Under the pieces are notes generated by a model, which saw nothing but the letters and a program-made list of their open reading frames with translations, did no database searches and had not been told where the DNA came from. From positions 1,954,001-2,018,000 of the forward strand of contig NZ_OY762276.1 of the NCBI RefSeq assembly GCF_963665445.1: a DNA stretch of 64,000 nucleotides, read 5' to 3'. The stretch comes from an uncultured Desulfobulbus sp. GTDB lineage: Bacteria > Desulfobacterota > Desulfobulbia > Desulfobulbales > Desulfobulbaceae. The position numbers and the translations under genes were made by a program. Shown one piece after another: positions 48,725 to 56,323 of the stretch (within the stretch, counting starts at the first letter, position 1; each line of letters starts with the position of its first letter).

Positions 48725-50005
48725 ATGAGTTTCACCCAATTTTGTTTGAACCAGCACCTCACCGGAGCGATCAAACAGTGCGGTTTCACTGCACCGACTC
48801 CCATTCAACAACAGGCTATTCCTAAAATCCTTGACGGGCACGATCTTCTCGGCCTTGCCCAAACCGGCACTGGCAAGACTGCTGCATTCATACTTCCGAC
48901 CCTGCAACGCCTGATGGCCAAGCCAAGCTCCCATGTCCGTGCGCTCATCCTGGCGCCGACCCGCGAGCTCGCCGAACAAATCAATGATTTCACCCAGGCC
49001 ATGCTCGAACGATCCCGCCTACGGAGCGTGGCAATCTACGGCGGGGTGAGTAAATCCGCACAGATCGGAAAACTACGTCGTGGGGTTGATGTGGTTGTCG
49101 CCTGCCCCGGCCGTCTTCTTGACATTATCAATGATCGGGCCATTGACCTCAGCCAGGTTGAAGTACTGATCCTCGATGAGGCGGATCATATGTTTGACAA
49201 GGGATTCCTCCCTGATATCCGCCGTATACTCTCCCGTTTGCCTGCCCAGCGGCAGAACCTGGTTTTCTCCGCCACCATGCCGACGGCAATTCGCCAACTC
49301 TGTGAAAAATTACTGAGCGATCCGGTCAAGGTGCAGATCAATCCGAGCCGCCCGGCATGCACGGTCACCCATGGCCTCTTCGCAGTGGACCAGGAGCAGA
49401 AGACCGATCTTTTGATGCACCTGCTCAACCATGAGACCATGGCCACGACCCTGGTTTTCACCCGCACCAAGCATAAGGCCAAGAATCTGGCCCTGAAGCT
49501 GACTAAATCAGGCTTCAAGGCGACATCGCTCCAGGGCAACCTTTCGCAGAACAAGCGCCAAGAGGCATTGAACGGGTTCAAGGACGGATCCTACACCATC
49601 CTCGTCGCCACCGATATCGCCGCTCGCGGTATTGACGTCACCGGCATCTCGCACGTCATCAATTACGACATGCCGGATACCGCCGAAGCCTATATTCACC
49701 GGACCGGCCGCACCGGAAGGGCCGCCAGCAACGGCGAGGCCCTGACCTTTGCCACCAGTTCGGATAAACAATTGATCCAGGTGATTGAACGCTCCCTTAA
49801 GGGACCGATGGCCCGGCATGCCATGCCGGAGTTGCCCGTCCGTCCCGTACGCAGCGAAGCGCGCCAACAACCTGTTTCCACCAAACCAGAAACTGTCACC
49901 CAAAAAACATCCAAGACCAAAGGCCAGCCATTTTCGCCATCCCGCAAACGTCGGAAACGTTCATCGGGAGCGGATATCTTTGGCCTTGGCAACAGGAACA
50001 AGTAA
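48725..50005 (+). CDS. DEAD-box RNA helicase (RhlE type)
   Basis: ATP-dependent RNA helicase of 426 residues. The Q motif region is CGFTAPTPIQQQAIP, motif I AQTGTGKT near residue 46, Ia PTRELA, II DEAD near 150, III SAT, V ATDIAARGID and VI HRTGRTGRA. The C-terminal 60 residues are basic and low in complexity, as in RhlE and CsdA proteins that remodel ribosomes or mRNA in the cold. The start follows CAGGAGAATAA. Confidence 0.95.
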   Translation: MSFTQFCLNQHLTGAIKQCGFTAPTPIQQQAIPKILDGHDLLGLAQTGTGKTAAFILPTLQRLMAKPSSHVRALILAPTRELAEQINDFTQAMLERSRLRSVAIYGGVSKSAQIGKLRRGVDVVVACPGRLLDIINDRAIDLSQVEVLILDEADHMFDKGFLPDIRRILSRLPAQRQNLVFSATMPTAIRQLCEKLLSDPVKVQINPSRPACTVTHGLFAVDQEQKTDLLMHLLNHETMATTLVFTRTKHKAKNLALKLTKSGFKATSLQGNLSQNKRQEALNGFKDGSYTILVATDIAARGIDVTGISHVINYDMPDTAEAYIHRTGRTGRAASNGEALTFATSSDKQLIQVIERSLKGPMARHAMPELPVRPVRSEARQQPVSTKPETVTQKTSKTKGQPFSPSRKRRKRSSGADIFGLGNRNK

Positions 50006-50125
50006 CGTGGACAGTGCTGTATTAGCTGAACGATCTCGACGAATGTTCAGTTGCGTACCAATGGCCGCCAATAGGCCACACACACAACCGTGCGCAATGC
50101 GCACAACCAATGAGGAGTAGTAACA
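50006..50125 (+). promoter_or_regulatory. Structured 5' leader of the cold-shock gene
   Basis: The 120 bases before the cold-shock start contain three small stem-loops: CTGAAC/GTTCAG, TGGCC/GGCCA (50061-50077) and GTGCGC/GCGCAC (50089-50103), followed by a GAGGAG ribosome site. Cold-shock mRNAs commonly carry folded leaders that respond to temperature, so this is a plausible thermosensor, but only the pairing is seen here. Confidence 0.5.
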
Positions 50126-50329
50126 ATGGCTGAAGGAACTGTAAAATGGTTTAATGATTCTAAGGGTTTTGGTTTTATCGCCCAGGACGGAGGAAAAGAT
50201 GTCTTCGTTCATCACTCCGCCATTCAGGCTGACGGATTCAAATCTCTCCAAGAGGGGGAACGCGTCAGTTTTGAAGTGGTCGATGGTGCCAAAGGCCCGG
50301 CAGCCTCTCGTGTGGTGAAGCTACGCTGA
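50126..50329 (+). CDS. Cold-shock protein (CspA family)
   Basis: A 67-residue OB-fold protein that binds single-stranded RNA and DNA. RNP1 is KGFGFIAQ and RNP2 is VFVHHSAI, with the conserved start [15 protein letters not shown]. Length and sequence are typical of CspA/CspC. It has its own folded leader and a very strong terminator, so it is transcribed as a short abundant mRNA. Confidence 0.96.
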   Translation: MAEGTVKWFNDSKGFGFIAQDGGKDVFVHHSAIQADGFKSLQEGERVSFEVVDGAKGPAASRVVKLR

Positions 50330-50344
50330 GATCGAAACGAGATG

Positions 50345-50375
50345 GAAACCCCGCTTTATGCGGGGTTTCTTTTTT
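50345..50375 (+). terminator. Rho-independent terminator of the cold-shock gene
   Basis: GAAACCCCGC pairs perfectly with GCGGGGTTTC across TTTAT, followed by six T. Repeat copy C begins directly at its T-run. Confidence 0.95.
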
Positions 50376-50477
50376 GTCGTTCTCGTACATAGTCCCGAAA
50401 ACGACGTTTTGATCCTGGTAACACACTGATTGAACAAGTCGTGTTTTTCAGACTTTTGATTTTTTACGATACTATTA
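50374..50477 (+). repeat. Dispersed ~103-nt structured repeat, copy C
   Basis: Core AACGACGTTTTG, then GGTAAC, CTGATT, TTTTTCAG and TTTGATTTTTTACGAT. The 5' arm GTCGTTCTCG pairs with CGAAAACGAC with one mismatch. It is the most diverged copy in the middle stem and begins immediately after the cold-shock terminator. Confidence 0.75.
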
Positions 50478-50559
50478 CACTTCATGAGTGGCTCTTTTTT
50501 TCAATACCTGCATACACAGGTTTTGCCATTTGACGAGGTTGTCACACAGGGGGGACGCG

Positions 50560-50706
50560 ATGGCAGGAGCACGGACAACAAACTACAAGATGGAAAAACG
50601 GAATAAAGAGTTGGAAAAACAGCGTAAAAAAGAGGAAAAACAGGAGCGCAAGCGGGAACGGGAAGCAAACAAACCGCTTGAGGATGGCGAAGGGGAGCGC
50701 CTTTAA
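50560..50706 (+). CDS. Small highly charged hypothetical protein
   Basis: A 48-residue protein made almost entirely of Lys, Arg and Glu (KRNKELEKQRKKEEKQERKR), probably one long charged helix. A GGGGGGA site lies before the ATG. An in-frame ATG at 50488 overlaps the repeat-derived flank and is less likely. The gene sits between repeat copies C and D. I do not know a function; charged helices of this sort may bind RNA or ribosomes. Confidence 0.6.
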   Translation: MAGARTTNYKMEKRNKELEKQRKKEEKQERKREREANKPLEDGEGERL

Positions 50707-50840
50707 ACAAAAACCTGTTCAGACAAAGGCGGCTCTCATCTCTCTTTTGCCCCACTGCCTGAAGTTATCCCATCTCTCGTTCTCGGACAAGACGCTTGAG
50801 CGTCTTTGCGGCCTCCTGAAAATTATAGTCGTTTATTTCA

Positions 50841-50943
50841 TTGTCATTCTCATAAAATGGCCCGAGAACGACGTTTCGAGCTTCGCAAGTTGCTGATTTC
50901 ACGATGCGTGAAATTCAGGCCTTTGATTTTTTACGAAGCCATC
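50841..50943 (+). repeat. Dispersed ~103-nt structured repeat, copy D
   Basis: Core AACGACGTTTCG, then GCTTCGCAAG, a perfect inner hairpin TTTCAC-GATGC-GTGAAA, and a final TTTGATTTTTTACGAAGCC. The 5' arm GTCATTCTC pairs with GAGAACGAC with one mismatch (G-U on the other strand). The middle GCTTCG pairs with the terminal CGAAGC around the inner hairpin. Confidence 0.82.
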
Positions 50944-51004
50944 TTCATTCACCAGTTGAAAAAAACAGTGCATTCCGGCTGCCCCCTGCAAAAACGGCTT
51001 CGCT

Positions 51005-51657
51005 CAGCTGTTGCAGCACATCCACGGCAGTCGCTTCATAGTTTTCAAGTAAGACCTACATTGCTCGTAAAAGTTGGCCAACAGTTTCTGAAAGGCAAAT
51101 CCGCTGTGGTTGCCGGAGCAGGAATGTTCTTCATCTGCAACGCTTCTATGCTGCGGACAATCACTCGCAGTTCCTTGCCAAAACCGGAAATCAAGCGCAT
51201 CACTTTGGGGATGTCATGGGTATGCAGAGCCTCGTCTAAGCGACGAGTGGTTGCATACAGTTTCCAGGCACCGATATTTCCGGCAAGCCCCTTGATAGTA
51301 TGGACCAAGCATATAGCCTCTTCCTGGTCATGTTGGGATAAAGGCTGTTTGAGCCGGCTGACCGACCTGTTCTGGTTTTTGGCGAACTGAGCAAAGCATT
51401 TTCAAGTACAAGGCGATGTCTCCGTTGAGACGATCAAGGCCTTCCTGGACGTCTATCCCCTCCAGGATAGCAAATTTCTTCTTTATATCCTCCGGTTGCC
51501 GCTGTTTGTTCAGAGACAGTGCTGACCTCCCATTGTGGTATTCCCTGGGGCTGATCCATTTGCTCAAAACGGAAAAAAGGGTGCGAACATCGACCGGCTT
51601 GGTGACATGATCGTTCATCCCAGCATGGAGCGCCTTTTCCAAATCGCCCTTCATCGC
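51005..51657 (-). pseudogene. Decayed receiver-Hpt segment of a hybrid sensor kinase
   Basis: Read on the minus strand, the end of a receiver domain (AMKGDLEKALHAGMNDHVTKP) is followed by a linker (EDIKKKFAILEGIDVQEGL) and an Hpt domain with the active-site His in VHTIKGLAGNIGAW. The frame is broken near 51393, where one extra base turns LAQFAKNQ into LCSVRQKP, and again near 51090 and 51055 in the C-terminal helix. The N-terminal sensor, kinase core and the start of the receiver are missing. The upstream edge abuts a resolvase tail in opposite orientation. Confidence 0.85.
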
Positions 51658-51680
51658 ATCCCTCCAAAAGATGTGGCCAA
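51371..51680. repeat. 310-bp duplicated junction, copy 1
   Basis: Nearly identical to 63691-64000 (a handful of substitutions, one single-base deletion and one two-base insertion in the other copy). It spans the receiver end, the linker and the first bases of the resolvase tail. To the left the two copies diverge exactly at the TCTGGTTTTTGG boundary; here the sequence continues into the Hpt domain. The end given is that matched by the window limit in copy 2. Confidence 0.92.
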
Positions 51681-51741
51681 GAATCTCGGTGTATCTATTC
51701 CAACACTATACCGGTGGTTGCCAGCATCAGCGCGTGATTAG
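51661..51741 (+). pseudogene. C-terminal tail of a serine resolvase/invertase
   Basis: About 26 codons read DVAKNLGVSIPTLYRWLPA and then a stop. This is the Hin-type helix-turn-helix that ends Tn3-family resolvases and DNA invertases. The catalytic domain is absent: upstream sequence belongs to the receiver pseudogene on the opposite strand. It marks a recombination scar. Confidence 0.75.
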
Positions 51742-51989
51742 CGCACCATTTTTTCGTTTTCTAAAGCTCGCCCCTGTACAGCCACTCCCGCTTTAGGCTG
51801 ATTGCGTGCATAAATTTTCTCTAGAGCGGCACTTGATAGCAAAATCTTGCCTCACAAAGGCGAGATCTTGAAGCGCCGCAGTTGTTTTGCTCGAAATTTG
51901 CGACAACCGACTGTTTTTTGGGCGGAGTTATCCGTCCGGCCTACTGTTGATATTTTTCGGTAGGCTCCTGATCTTTCACAAATTGTGTA

Positions 51990-53513
51990 CTGCCTGTTAG
52001 CCGCTAATCAAATGTCGGGCAAGGTGGATGCTCAAATCCATAGGCAATCATTCGTAAAATCGTCTCCATGGAAGGGGCGATAAACGTGTGAAAATAGTTA
52101 CGCATTCGCTCCCAAAGGGATCTGTTACTACTCAGCTTTGCCCTGGCCGCTTGAAAGAGCGGGCAGCAGAACTGCTGGACCTGGTCAACAAGAAAAGCGA
52201 GTAACATCAGGTGCATAAAAACGGCACTCAAATGTTTTTTGCCCAGGCCATAGTTGTGCCCGAGGTTATATCCCTGATTTTTCAAGGTGTTGAAGGTTTC
52301 GTTCTCAATCCGCCAACGGGCACGACCACAACGCATGATTTCCATGACGTTGTCCGGGGTGATCTCAAGATCAGTGACCCAGCTGAACCGATTGCGAACA
52401 ACCACCTCTTCGCCCTTGGTTTCAACTTCCCAGTGCTCAAGGAAGTTGACCTGCAACTGGCCTTCGCTGGCCTTGTTGAGCGGGACGGAATTGATGAAAC
52501 GAAAACAGTGTGTGGTGTTGATCTTGCGGCTGTCCGGGAGAACGAGCTCTATGACCTCACCCCGCTCGGCTGCGGCATCAACCAGTCCGAACATATAGGC
52601 GTGATCCCCTGGTTTGGCCGAGAGGATGTAACGGAGATCATGGGCCATCAAGTCTTTGATGTGCGGTGCGTTTGAGCTCAAGCCATCCTCGGTGACGATG
52701 ACTTTCAGACGCGGATGTTCTCGGCGGAAATCGGCAATAAAGCGCTTGGTAGCGTTACGCTCGCAATCATTTTTGGTAGCGCCATCCTGGCGACGGATGA
52801 GTTCGGGGCAGAGTGGGAAAACTGCTTTGCAATCCGGTGAAACAAAGGCTCCGCTCACCATTTGGAGATGATACTCGATCGAGCCGTTACGTCGCTCTTT
52901 AGTCAGGCAGTAATCGGCACCGATATTCTCCGAGCTATGGATACCGGTACCGTCAATGGCCATCAGAAGATACCCGCCAAGGCAGGTCATTTTCGGTATG
53001 ACCTTGCCCCGCTGCAGTTGGTGAAAAATGGTGCGGAACGGTCGCCGAAGTAAAGTCGGAACAATCTCATCCAGGATGGTACGCATTTGGGTATCACTGG
53101 GGATTATTCCTACCCCAAAGACACCGTGGAGGCTTTCAGGTTGCTCAAGCCGTCGTTCATCAAACGACAGCAACGAAGGATCTTTGAGTGAAAACATGGC
53201 AAAACCACTCATCAGCACGTCGTCCAGAGGGATCGATGCATTAGCAGCCCGGTGGTCGGGCACCTTTTGCAGATCCTTGCGGATAAGGGCAAATAAGGCA
53301 TCGGCATTCAAATGAGAACGCATCTTGATCTTGTCCAGTGTTTGGTTTGCTTTGCGGTTACGGCGAAAAAAATTTTTGAGGGTCGACATATGCTTCTCCT
53401 TGTAAGATATTGATATCACAAGAAAAAAGCGTTTCGACGCCTCGGGGGATGTCAAGAGATTTTTTCGATTATCCCAATTTTTTTTATAAAGTCAAATTAG
53501 CTATTTACGGCAG
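51990..53513 (-). mobile_element. Insertion sequence with one DDE transposase (~1.5 kb)
   Basis: Candidate ends are CTGCCTGTTAGCCGCTAAT at the left and, on the other strand, CTGCCGTAAATAGCTAAT at the right, an imperfect inverted repeat sharing CTGCC, GT and GCTAAT. The left end overlaps the transposase stop. No clear target duplication was found next to these ends, so the limits are provisional. Confidence 0.5.
52004..53389 (-). CDS. DDE transposase, IS4-like superfamily
   Basis: A full-length transposase of 461 residues. The first catalytic Asp is in LLMAIDGTGIHSS, the second in VIVTEDGLSSN and the Glu in RWRIENETFNTLKNQGYNLGHNYG, giving a DDE triad with an IS4-type Y-R-E-K-like region. The start at 53389 has AAGGAGAAG upstream. 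The frame is intact, so the element may still be active. The precise IS family is not certain from sequence alone. Confidence 0.9.
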   Translation of the reverse strand: MSTLKNFFRRNRKANQTLDKIKMRSHLNADALFALIRKDLQKVPDHRAANASIPLDDVLMSGFAMFSLKDPSLLSFDERRLEQPESLHGVFGVGIIPSDTQMRTILDEIVPTLLRRPFRTIFHQLQRGKVIPKMTCLGGYLLMAIDGTGIHSSENIGADYCLTKERRNGSIEYHLQMVSGAFVSPDCKAVFPLCPELIRRQDGATKNDCERNATKRFIADFRREHPRLKVIVTEDGLSSNAPHIKDLMAHDLRYILSAKPGDHAYMFGLVDAAAERGEVIELVLPDSRKINTTHCFRFINSVPLNKASEGQLQVNFLEHWEVETKGEEVVVRNRFSWVTDLEITPDNVMEIMRCGRARWRIENETFNTLKNQGYNLGHNYGLGKKHLSAVFMHLMLLAFLVDQVQQFCCPLFQAARAKLSSNRSLWERMRNYFHTFIAPSMETILRMIAYGFEHPPCPTFD

Positions 53514-53746
53514 CATGCCTTTTTGAATAGCCCAAAAAGTTTGCGAAAAGCTTATCTGGAAACCACGAATTTACTGGGGTTCCTGGTAAAGCGGGAACAG
53601 CTGGCCCCTGTATATCAAAATTCAACCAAAGCAGTCTCGCCAACAAGAGAGTTACTGTAGACATCTACAGTTTGGTTAGCTTTCTGAAAACGATTCATTT
53701 TGAGTGGAAATATTAAAGCGAATTTCAAAAAATCATCTCACAGCCC

Positions 53747-54463
53747 TTAATAAATATACGGAAAGGAGGGAGGCTTTTCAGAGGTGAAGGTCGCATCTTG
53801 AATGAGCGGAAAGCTCAGGTTGTCGATTTTATGCACTGAAAGGGTTCCTTGTACACGGCCCCAATCATCTTGCGCCGGTGGTGAAGCCGTTTGCTTGAGG
53901 TGGACAAAGGCATAAACCGGCATGGCATCGGCTGCACAACAGGTGATTCTGTAGCGATAACAGATAAACTGGTTCGGTGGCAGTTGGTCACTTTTCATGG
54001 CCTGACAAATAATTTCTGCCTTTTTTCCGATGAATTGTTCAGGATCAAGAACTAACTGGCCCAGTGAGGTTACAAAAGCAGGTCCATTTGTTGCCGTGAC
54101 CACCGGCGTCTTTGATACGCTTTCAAGCACTGTGGAGGGATGAATGTTTTCACGTGTAGTTCTCTTGAAAAATGCATGGCTGTCAAGTTGAGCTGACTGT
54201 AACGGCCAGAAATACCAGAGGGGCACTAGCATGATGACAATAGAAGGCCATGTCCAACGCAACGGTCCAATATGATGGGATGCCCGTAAACGCCGCAAGG
54301 TGACCACACTAAACAGGAGTAAAATTACTGCCCCAGATATAACCAGCCACCATAATTTGGGGTGGAGCAAACGAGCCAAAAGGGCCTGATTAACAAAGAA
54401 CAGCCAAAGGAAAGAGGCTGCCCAGAGGAACATCACCGCGGCGTGGATCAGTCTGGTCGTCAT
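53747..54463 (-). CDS. YcgQ-like membrane protein (TIGR03943/DUF1980)
   Basis: A 238-residue protein with two N-terminal hydrophobic segments, a third near residue 80, and a soluble C-terminal domain that contains FICYRYRITCCAADAMPVYAFV. The adjacent Cys pair in TCCAAD and the pattern of this block are characteristic of the family. YcgQ/YcgR pairs are recurrent in Zur regulons and are suspected to take part in zinc or metallochaperone-linked transport. It follows the permease gene by nine bases. Confidence 0.85.
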   Translation of the reverse strand: MTTRLIHAAVMFLWAASFLWLFFVNQALLARLLHPKLWWLVISGAVILLLFSVVTLRRLRASHHIGPLRWTWPSIVIMLVPLWYFWPLQSAQLDSHAFFKRTTRENIHPSTVLESVSKTPVVTATNGPAFVTSLGQLVLDPEQFIGKKAEIICQAMKSDQLPPNQFICYRYRITCCAADAMPVYAFVHLKQTASPPAQDDWGRVQGTLSVHKIDNLSFPLIQDATFTSEKPPSFPYIY

Positions 54464-54472
54464 GGAGCGATC

Positions 54473-55552
54473 TTAAAACGGTTGTGGAAAGAAAAGATGA
54501 AGAGCAAGTGTAGTCAAGAAGACTGCAACAAGGACGGATGCAATCAGGACGGCAATAACCTTTTTGGTAAAGAGTCCAAAGTACATCAAGAAAAGTTTGA
54601 TATCTAACATCGGACCTAGAACCATGAAGGCCAATTGGGCGCTACCGGGCAACAATTCGCGAAAGCTCGCAGCGATGAATGCGTCGGCTTCACTACATAA
54701 ATTAAGCAGGATGGCCATAACCATCATGACAAGAATTGCTTGCCAGGGCGAGGAGAAAAAATGATTGAATATTTCAAGGGGCACTACGCTGCGGACAAAG
54801 GCGGCTATGAAGGTCCCTATGACTAGATAATAACCTACACTGAAGAAATCATCGGCCGCATGGCCCAATGCATGGAAGATTTTCGAGCCGAGGCCGGTTG
54901 CATGTGAGTTTTCATCGCAATGATCGTGTCCGCAGCAGGTGGCATAACGAGGACTTAACCGCCCTACAAGGGCATTGTCATTTTTAAACCGCAACGAGAG
55001 GAGCAGACCGACTGTCGTAGCAATAGCATAGCCACACCCAAGACGCAGTACAACCATCATCCAATCCATATTATACGCCACAGCAGTAGATGCCGCTACC
55101 AACGGGTTGACAATAGGTCCCCCAAGGAGAAAGGCCACCGCTGCTCCGAACGGCACCCCCTTACCGAGTAGTCGGCGGATAACCGGCACAATCGCACATT
55201 CGCAAACCGGAAAGATAATTCCCATGGCCGCTGCCAAGAAAATAGCTCGAAACCGTCGTCGCTGAAAAATTGTTTCTACAAGACTTGTCGGGACAAAGAC
55301 CTCGATTACGCCGCCCACTAGAGAGCCAATCAACATAAACGGCAATGCTTCCACCATCATGGCAATAAAATTGATGGAAATGTTACCCACCAAACTGGCA
55401 TACGGAGGTGTTTGTCCGAGTAAGAGAACGAGAAAGGCTACGGTAAGAAACAAAAGTCCCGCCACCCAAGCGAGCTCCATCCTCAGCCCCGTCTCATTGG
55501 CTGTTTCCTGGGGTTGATAGAGAGGGATCGTTTTAGCGGGTTGTCGATTCAT
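54473..55552 (-). CDS. YcgR-like permease (DUF318)
   Basis: A membrane protein of about 359 residues with about eight to ten spans. Family features are LPFMLIGSLVGGVIEVFVP, the conserved FPVCECAIVPVIRRL and GGPIVNPL, and SEADAFIAASF in the second half. A cytoplasmic loop with CCGHDHCDENSHA is rich in Cys and His and could bind zinc. DUF318 permeases export or handle metal(loid)s in other systems. The gene overlaps the 3' end of the zur-like gene; the ATG at 55552 is the best start, though in-frame starts at 55585 and 55576 exist. Confidence 0.85.
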   Translation of the reverse strand: MNRQPAKTIPLYQPQETANETGLRMELAWVAGLLFLTVAFLVLLLGQTPPYASLVGNISINFIAMMVEALPFMLIGSLVGGVIEVFVPTSLVETIFQRRRFRAIFLAAAMGIIFPVCECAIVPVIRRLLGKGVPFGAAVAFLLGGPIVNPLVAASTAVAYNMDWMMVVLRLGCGYAIATTVGLLLSLRFKNDNALVGRLSPRYATCCGHDHCDENSHATGLGSKIFHALGHAADDFFSVGYYLVIGTFIAAFVRSVVPLEIFNHFFSSPWQAILVMMVMAILLNLCSEADAFIAASFRELLPGSAQLAFMVLGPMLDIKLFLMYFGLFTKKVIAVLIASVLVAVFLTTLALHLFFPQPF

Positions 55553-55979
55553 TGGTGCAATCCGGACAGAGTCCATAAAATTCAAGGTAATGCCCCTCTA
55601 CCGTAAAACCGGTCTTCCGTGCAATGAGTTGCTCAAGAATAGAAAGGTCACAATCGGAGCACTCAACTGCTTTGGAGCATTTTCTGCAAACGAGCATGTG
55701 GCTATGCCCGGGCCGTGAGGCCAGATAGCGATGCTCGCCTTCTTGAGAGTGAACCCAGCGTAAAAAGCCCATATCCTCAAGAGCCTTGACGGTTCGATAG
55801 ACAGTGGTCTGGCTGATTTTTTCCTTAGCTAAGATGTTTGACGCCATGGCAATGGTCAACCCTTTGGGGTTGTCTTCAAAAAGCCTCCAGATGGTTTCGC
55901 GCTGAGGGGTGAATCTCAGTCCAATATCGTTGAACTGAGCCTTGAGCATCTCCGATGAAAGTTTGGCTAATGAGTTCAT
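55533..55979 (-). CDS. zur: Fur-family repressor, probably Zur
   Basis: A 148-residue Fur-type regulator with an N-terminal winged helix (RFTPQRETIWRLFEDNPKGLT) and dimerisation domain. The structural zinc site is built from CRKCSKAVECSDC and CPDC. The His-rich GHSHMLVCR segment lies where the regulatory metal binds. Placement at the head of YcgQ/YcgR and opposite znuCBA argues strongly for zinc (Zur) over iron (Fur). It probably represses both directions from the palindromes in the AT-rich gap. Confidence 0.9.
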   Translation of the reverse strand: MNSLAKLSSEMLKAQFNDIGLRFTPQRETIWRLFEDNPKGLTIAMASNILAKEKISQTTVYRTVKALEDMGFLRWVHSQEGEHRYLASRPGHSHMLVCRKCSKAVECSDCDLSILEQLIARKTGFTVEGHYLEFYGLCPDCTNESTTR

Positions 55980-55990
55980 AGTTGAAAAAT

Positions 55991-56052
55991 TTTATCGATA
56001 AAAATATTATGGCAAGAGGGAAATTAATAGGTTTGTTTGAAAAATTTTTCAA
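55991..56052. promoter_or_regulatory. Palindromes near the zur start (candidate Zur operators)
   Basis: TTTATCGATAAA at 55991-56002 and TTGAAAAATTTTTCAA at 56037-56052 are perfect palindromes within 75 bases of the zur start codon. They fit dimeric Fur-family operators in size and placement, but do not match the E. coli or B. subtilis Zur consensus, so the assignment is an inference. Confidence 0.5.
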
Positions 56053-56132
56053 TAAATTAATTTAATTATATCTTTATTTCTTGACGTCTTCCACATTCAT
56101 TCCTATTCATTTACCTGCTTTTAAATGAAAAT

Positions 56133-56148
56133 AAATTTATATAAATTT
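56133..56148. promoter_or_regulatory. Palindrome upstream of the zinc importer operon (candidate Zur operator)
   Basis: AAATTTATATAAATTT is a perfect 16-base palindrome 45 bases before the small ORF and 176 bases before znuC. A TTGACG sequence at 56092 could be the matching -35 region. In such AT-rich DNA chance palindromes are possible. Confidence 0.45.
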
Positions 56149-56192
56149 CCATTAGGTAAGAGTCCAAGCTCTGCGAAAGGATCCTCTCCTCC

Positions 56193-56306
56193 ATGAAAAA
56201 TCACCGATTTTCTCCCCTTTCCTGCAATGCATGGATCCGGCTGACGGCTAGTGCAATCGTTTCCGCTCTACTTTGGTTGGCGGTGTTCTGGGCCATAAGC
56301 CCATAA
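56193..56306 (+). CDS. Small single-span membrane ORF at the head of znuCBA
   Basis: A 37-residue ORF starting MKNHRFSPLSCN and ending in a hydrophobic helix (SAIVSALLWLAVFWAI) of about 18 residues. A possible AAAGGA ribosome site lies 11 bases before the ATG. It ends 17 bases before znuC on the same strand. The basic N-terminus and a single C-terminal span are typical of tiny membrane-protein regulators. I do not recognise it; it could be a chance frame or a leader peptide. Confidence 0.5.
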   Translation: MKNHRFSPLSCNAWIRLTASAIVSALLWLAVFWAISP

Positions 56307-56323
56307 TTTTTACAGAGTGTTCG

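Noticed and set aside
37393..50943. CRISPR array as an explanation of the repeats
   Set aside because: The copies are kilobases apart (except C and D, 467 bases), about 103 nt long and diverged, with no regular spacers and no cas genes.
50960..51741. Possible tRNA or attachment site at the edge of the mobile region
   Set aside because: I looked for cloverleaf-like pairing and CCA-type ends near the start of the IS-rich region and saw none; the boundary is explained by pseudogene remnants.
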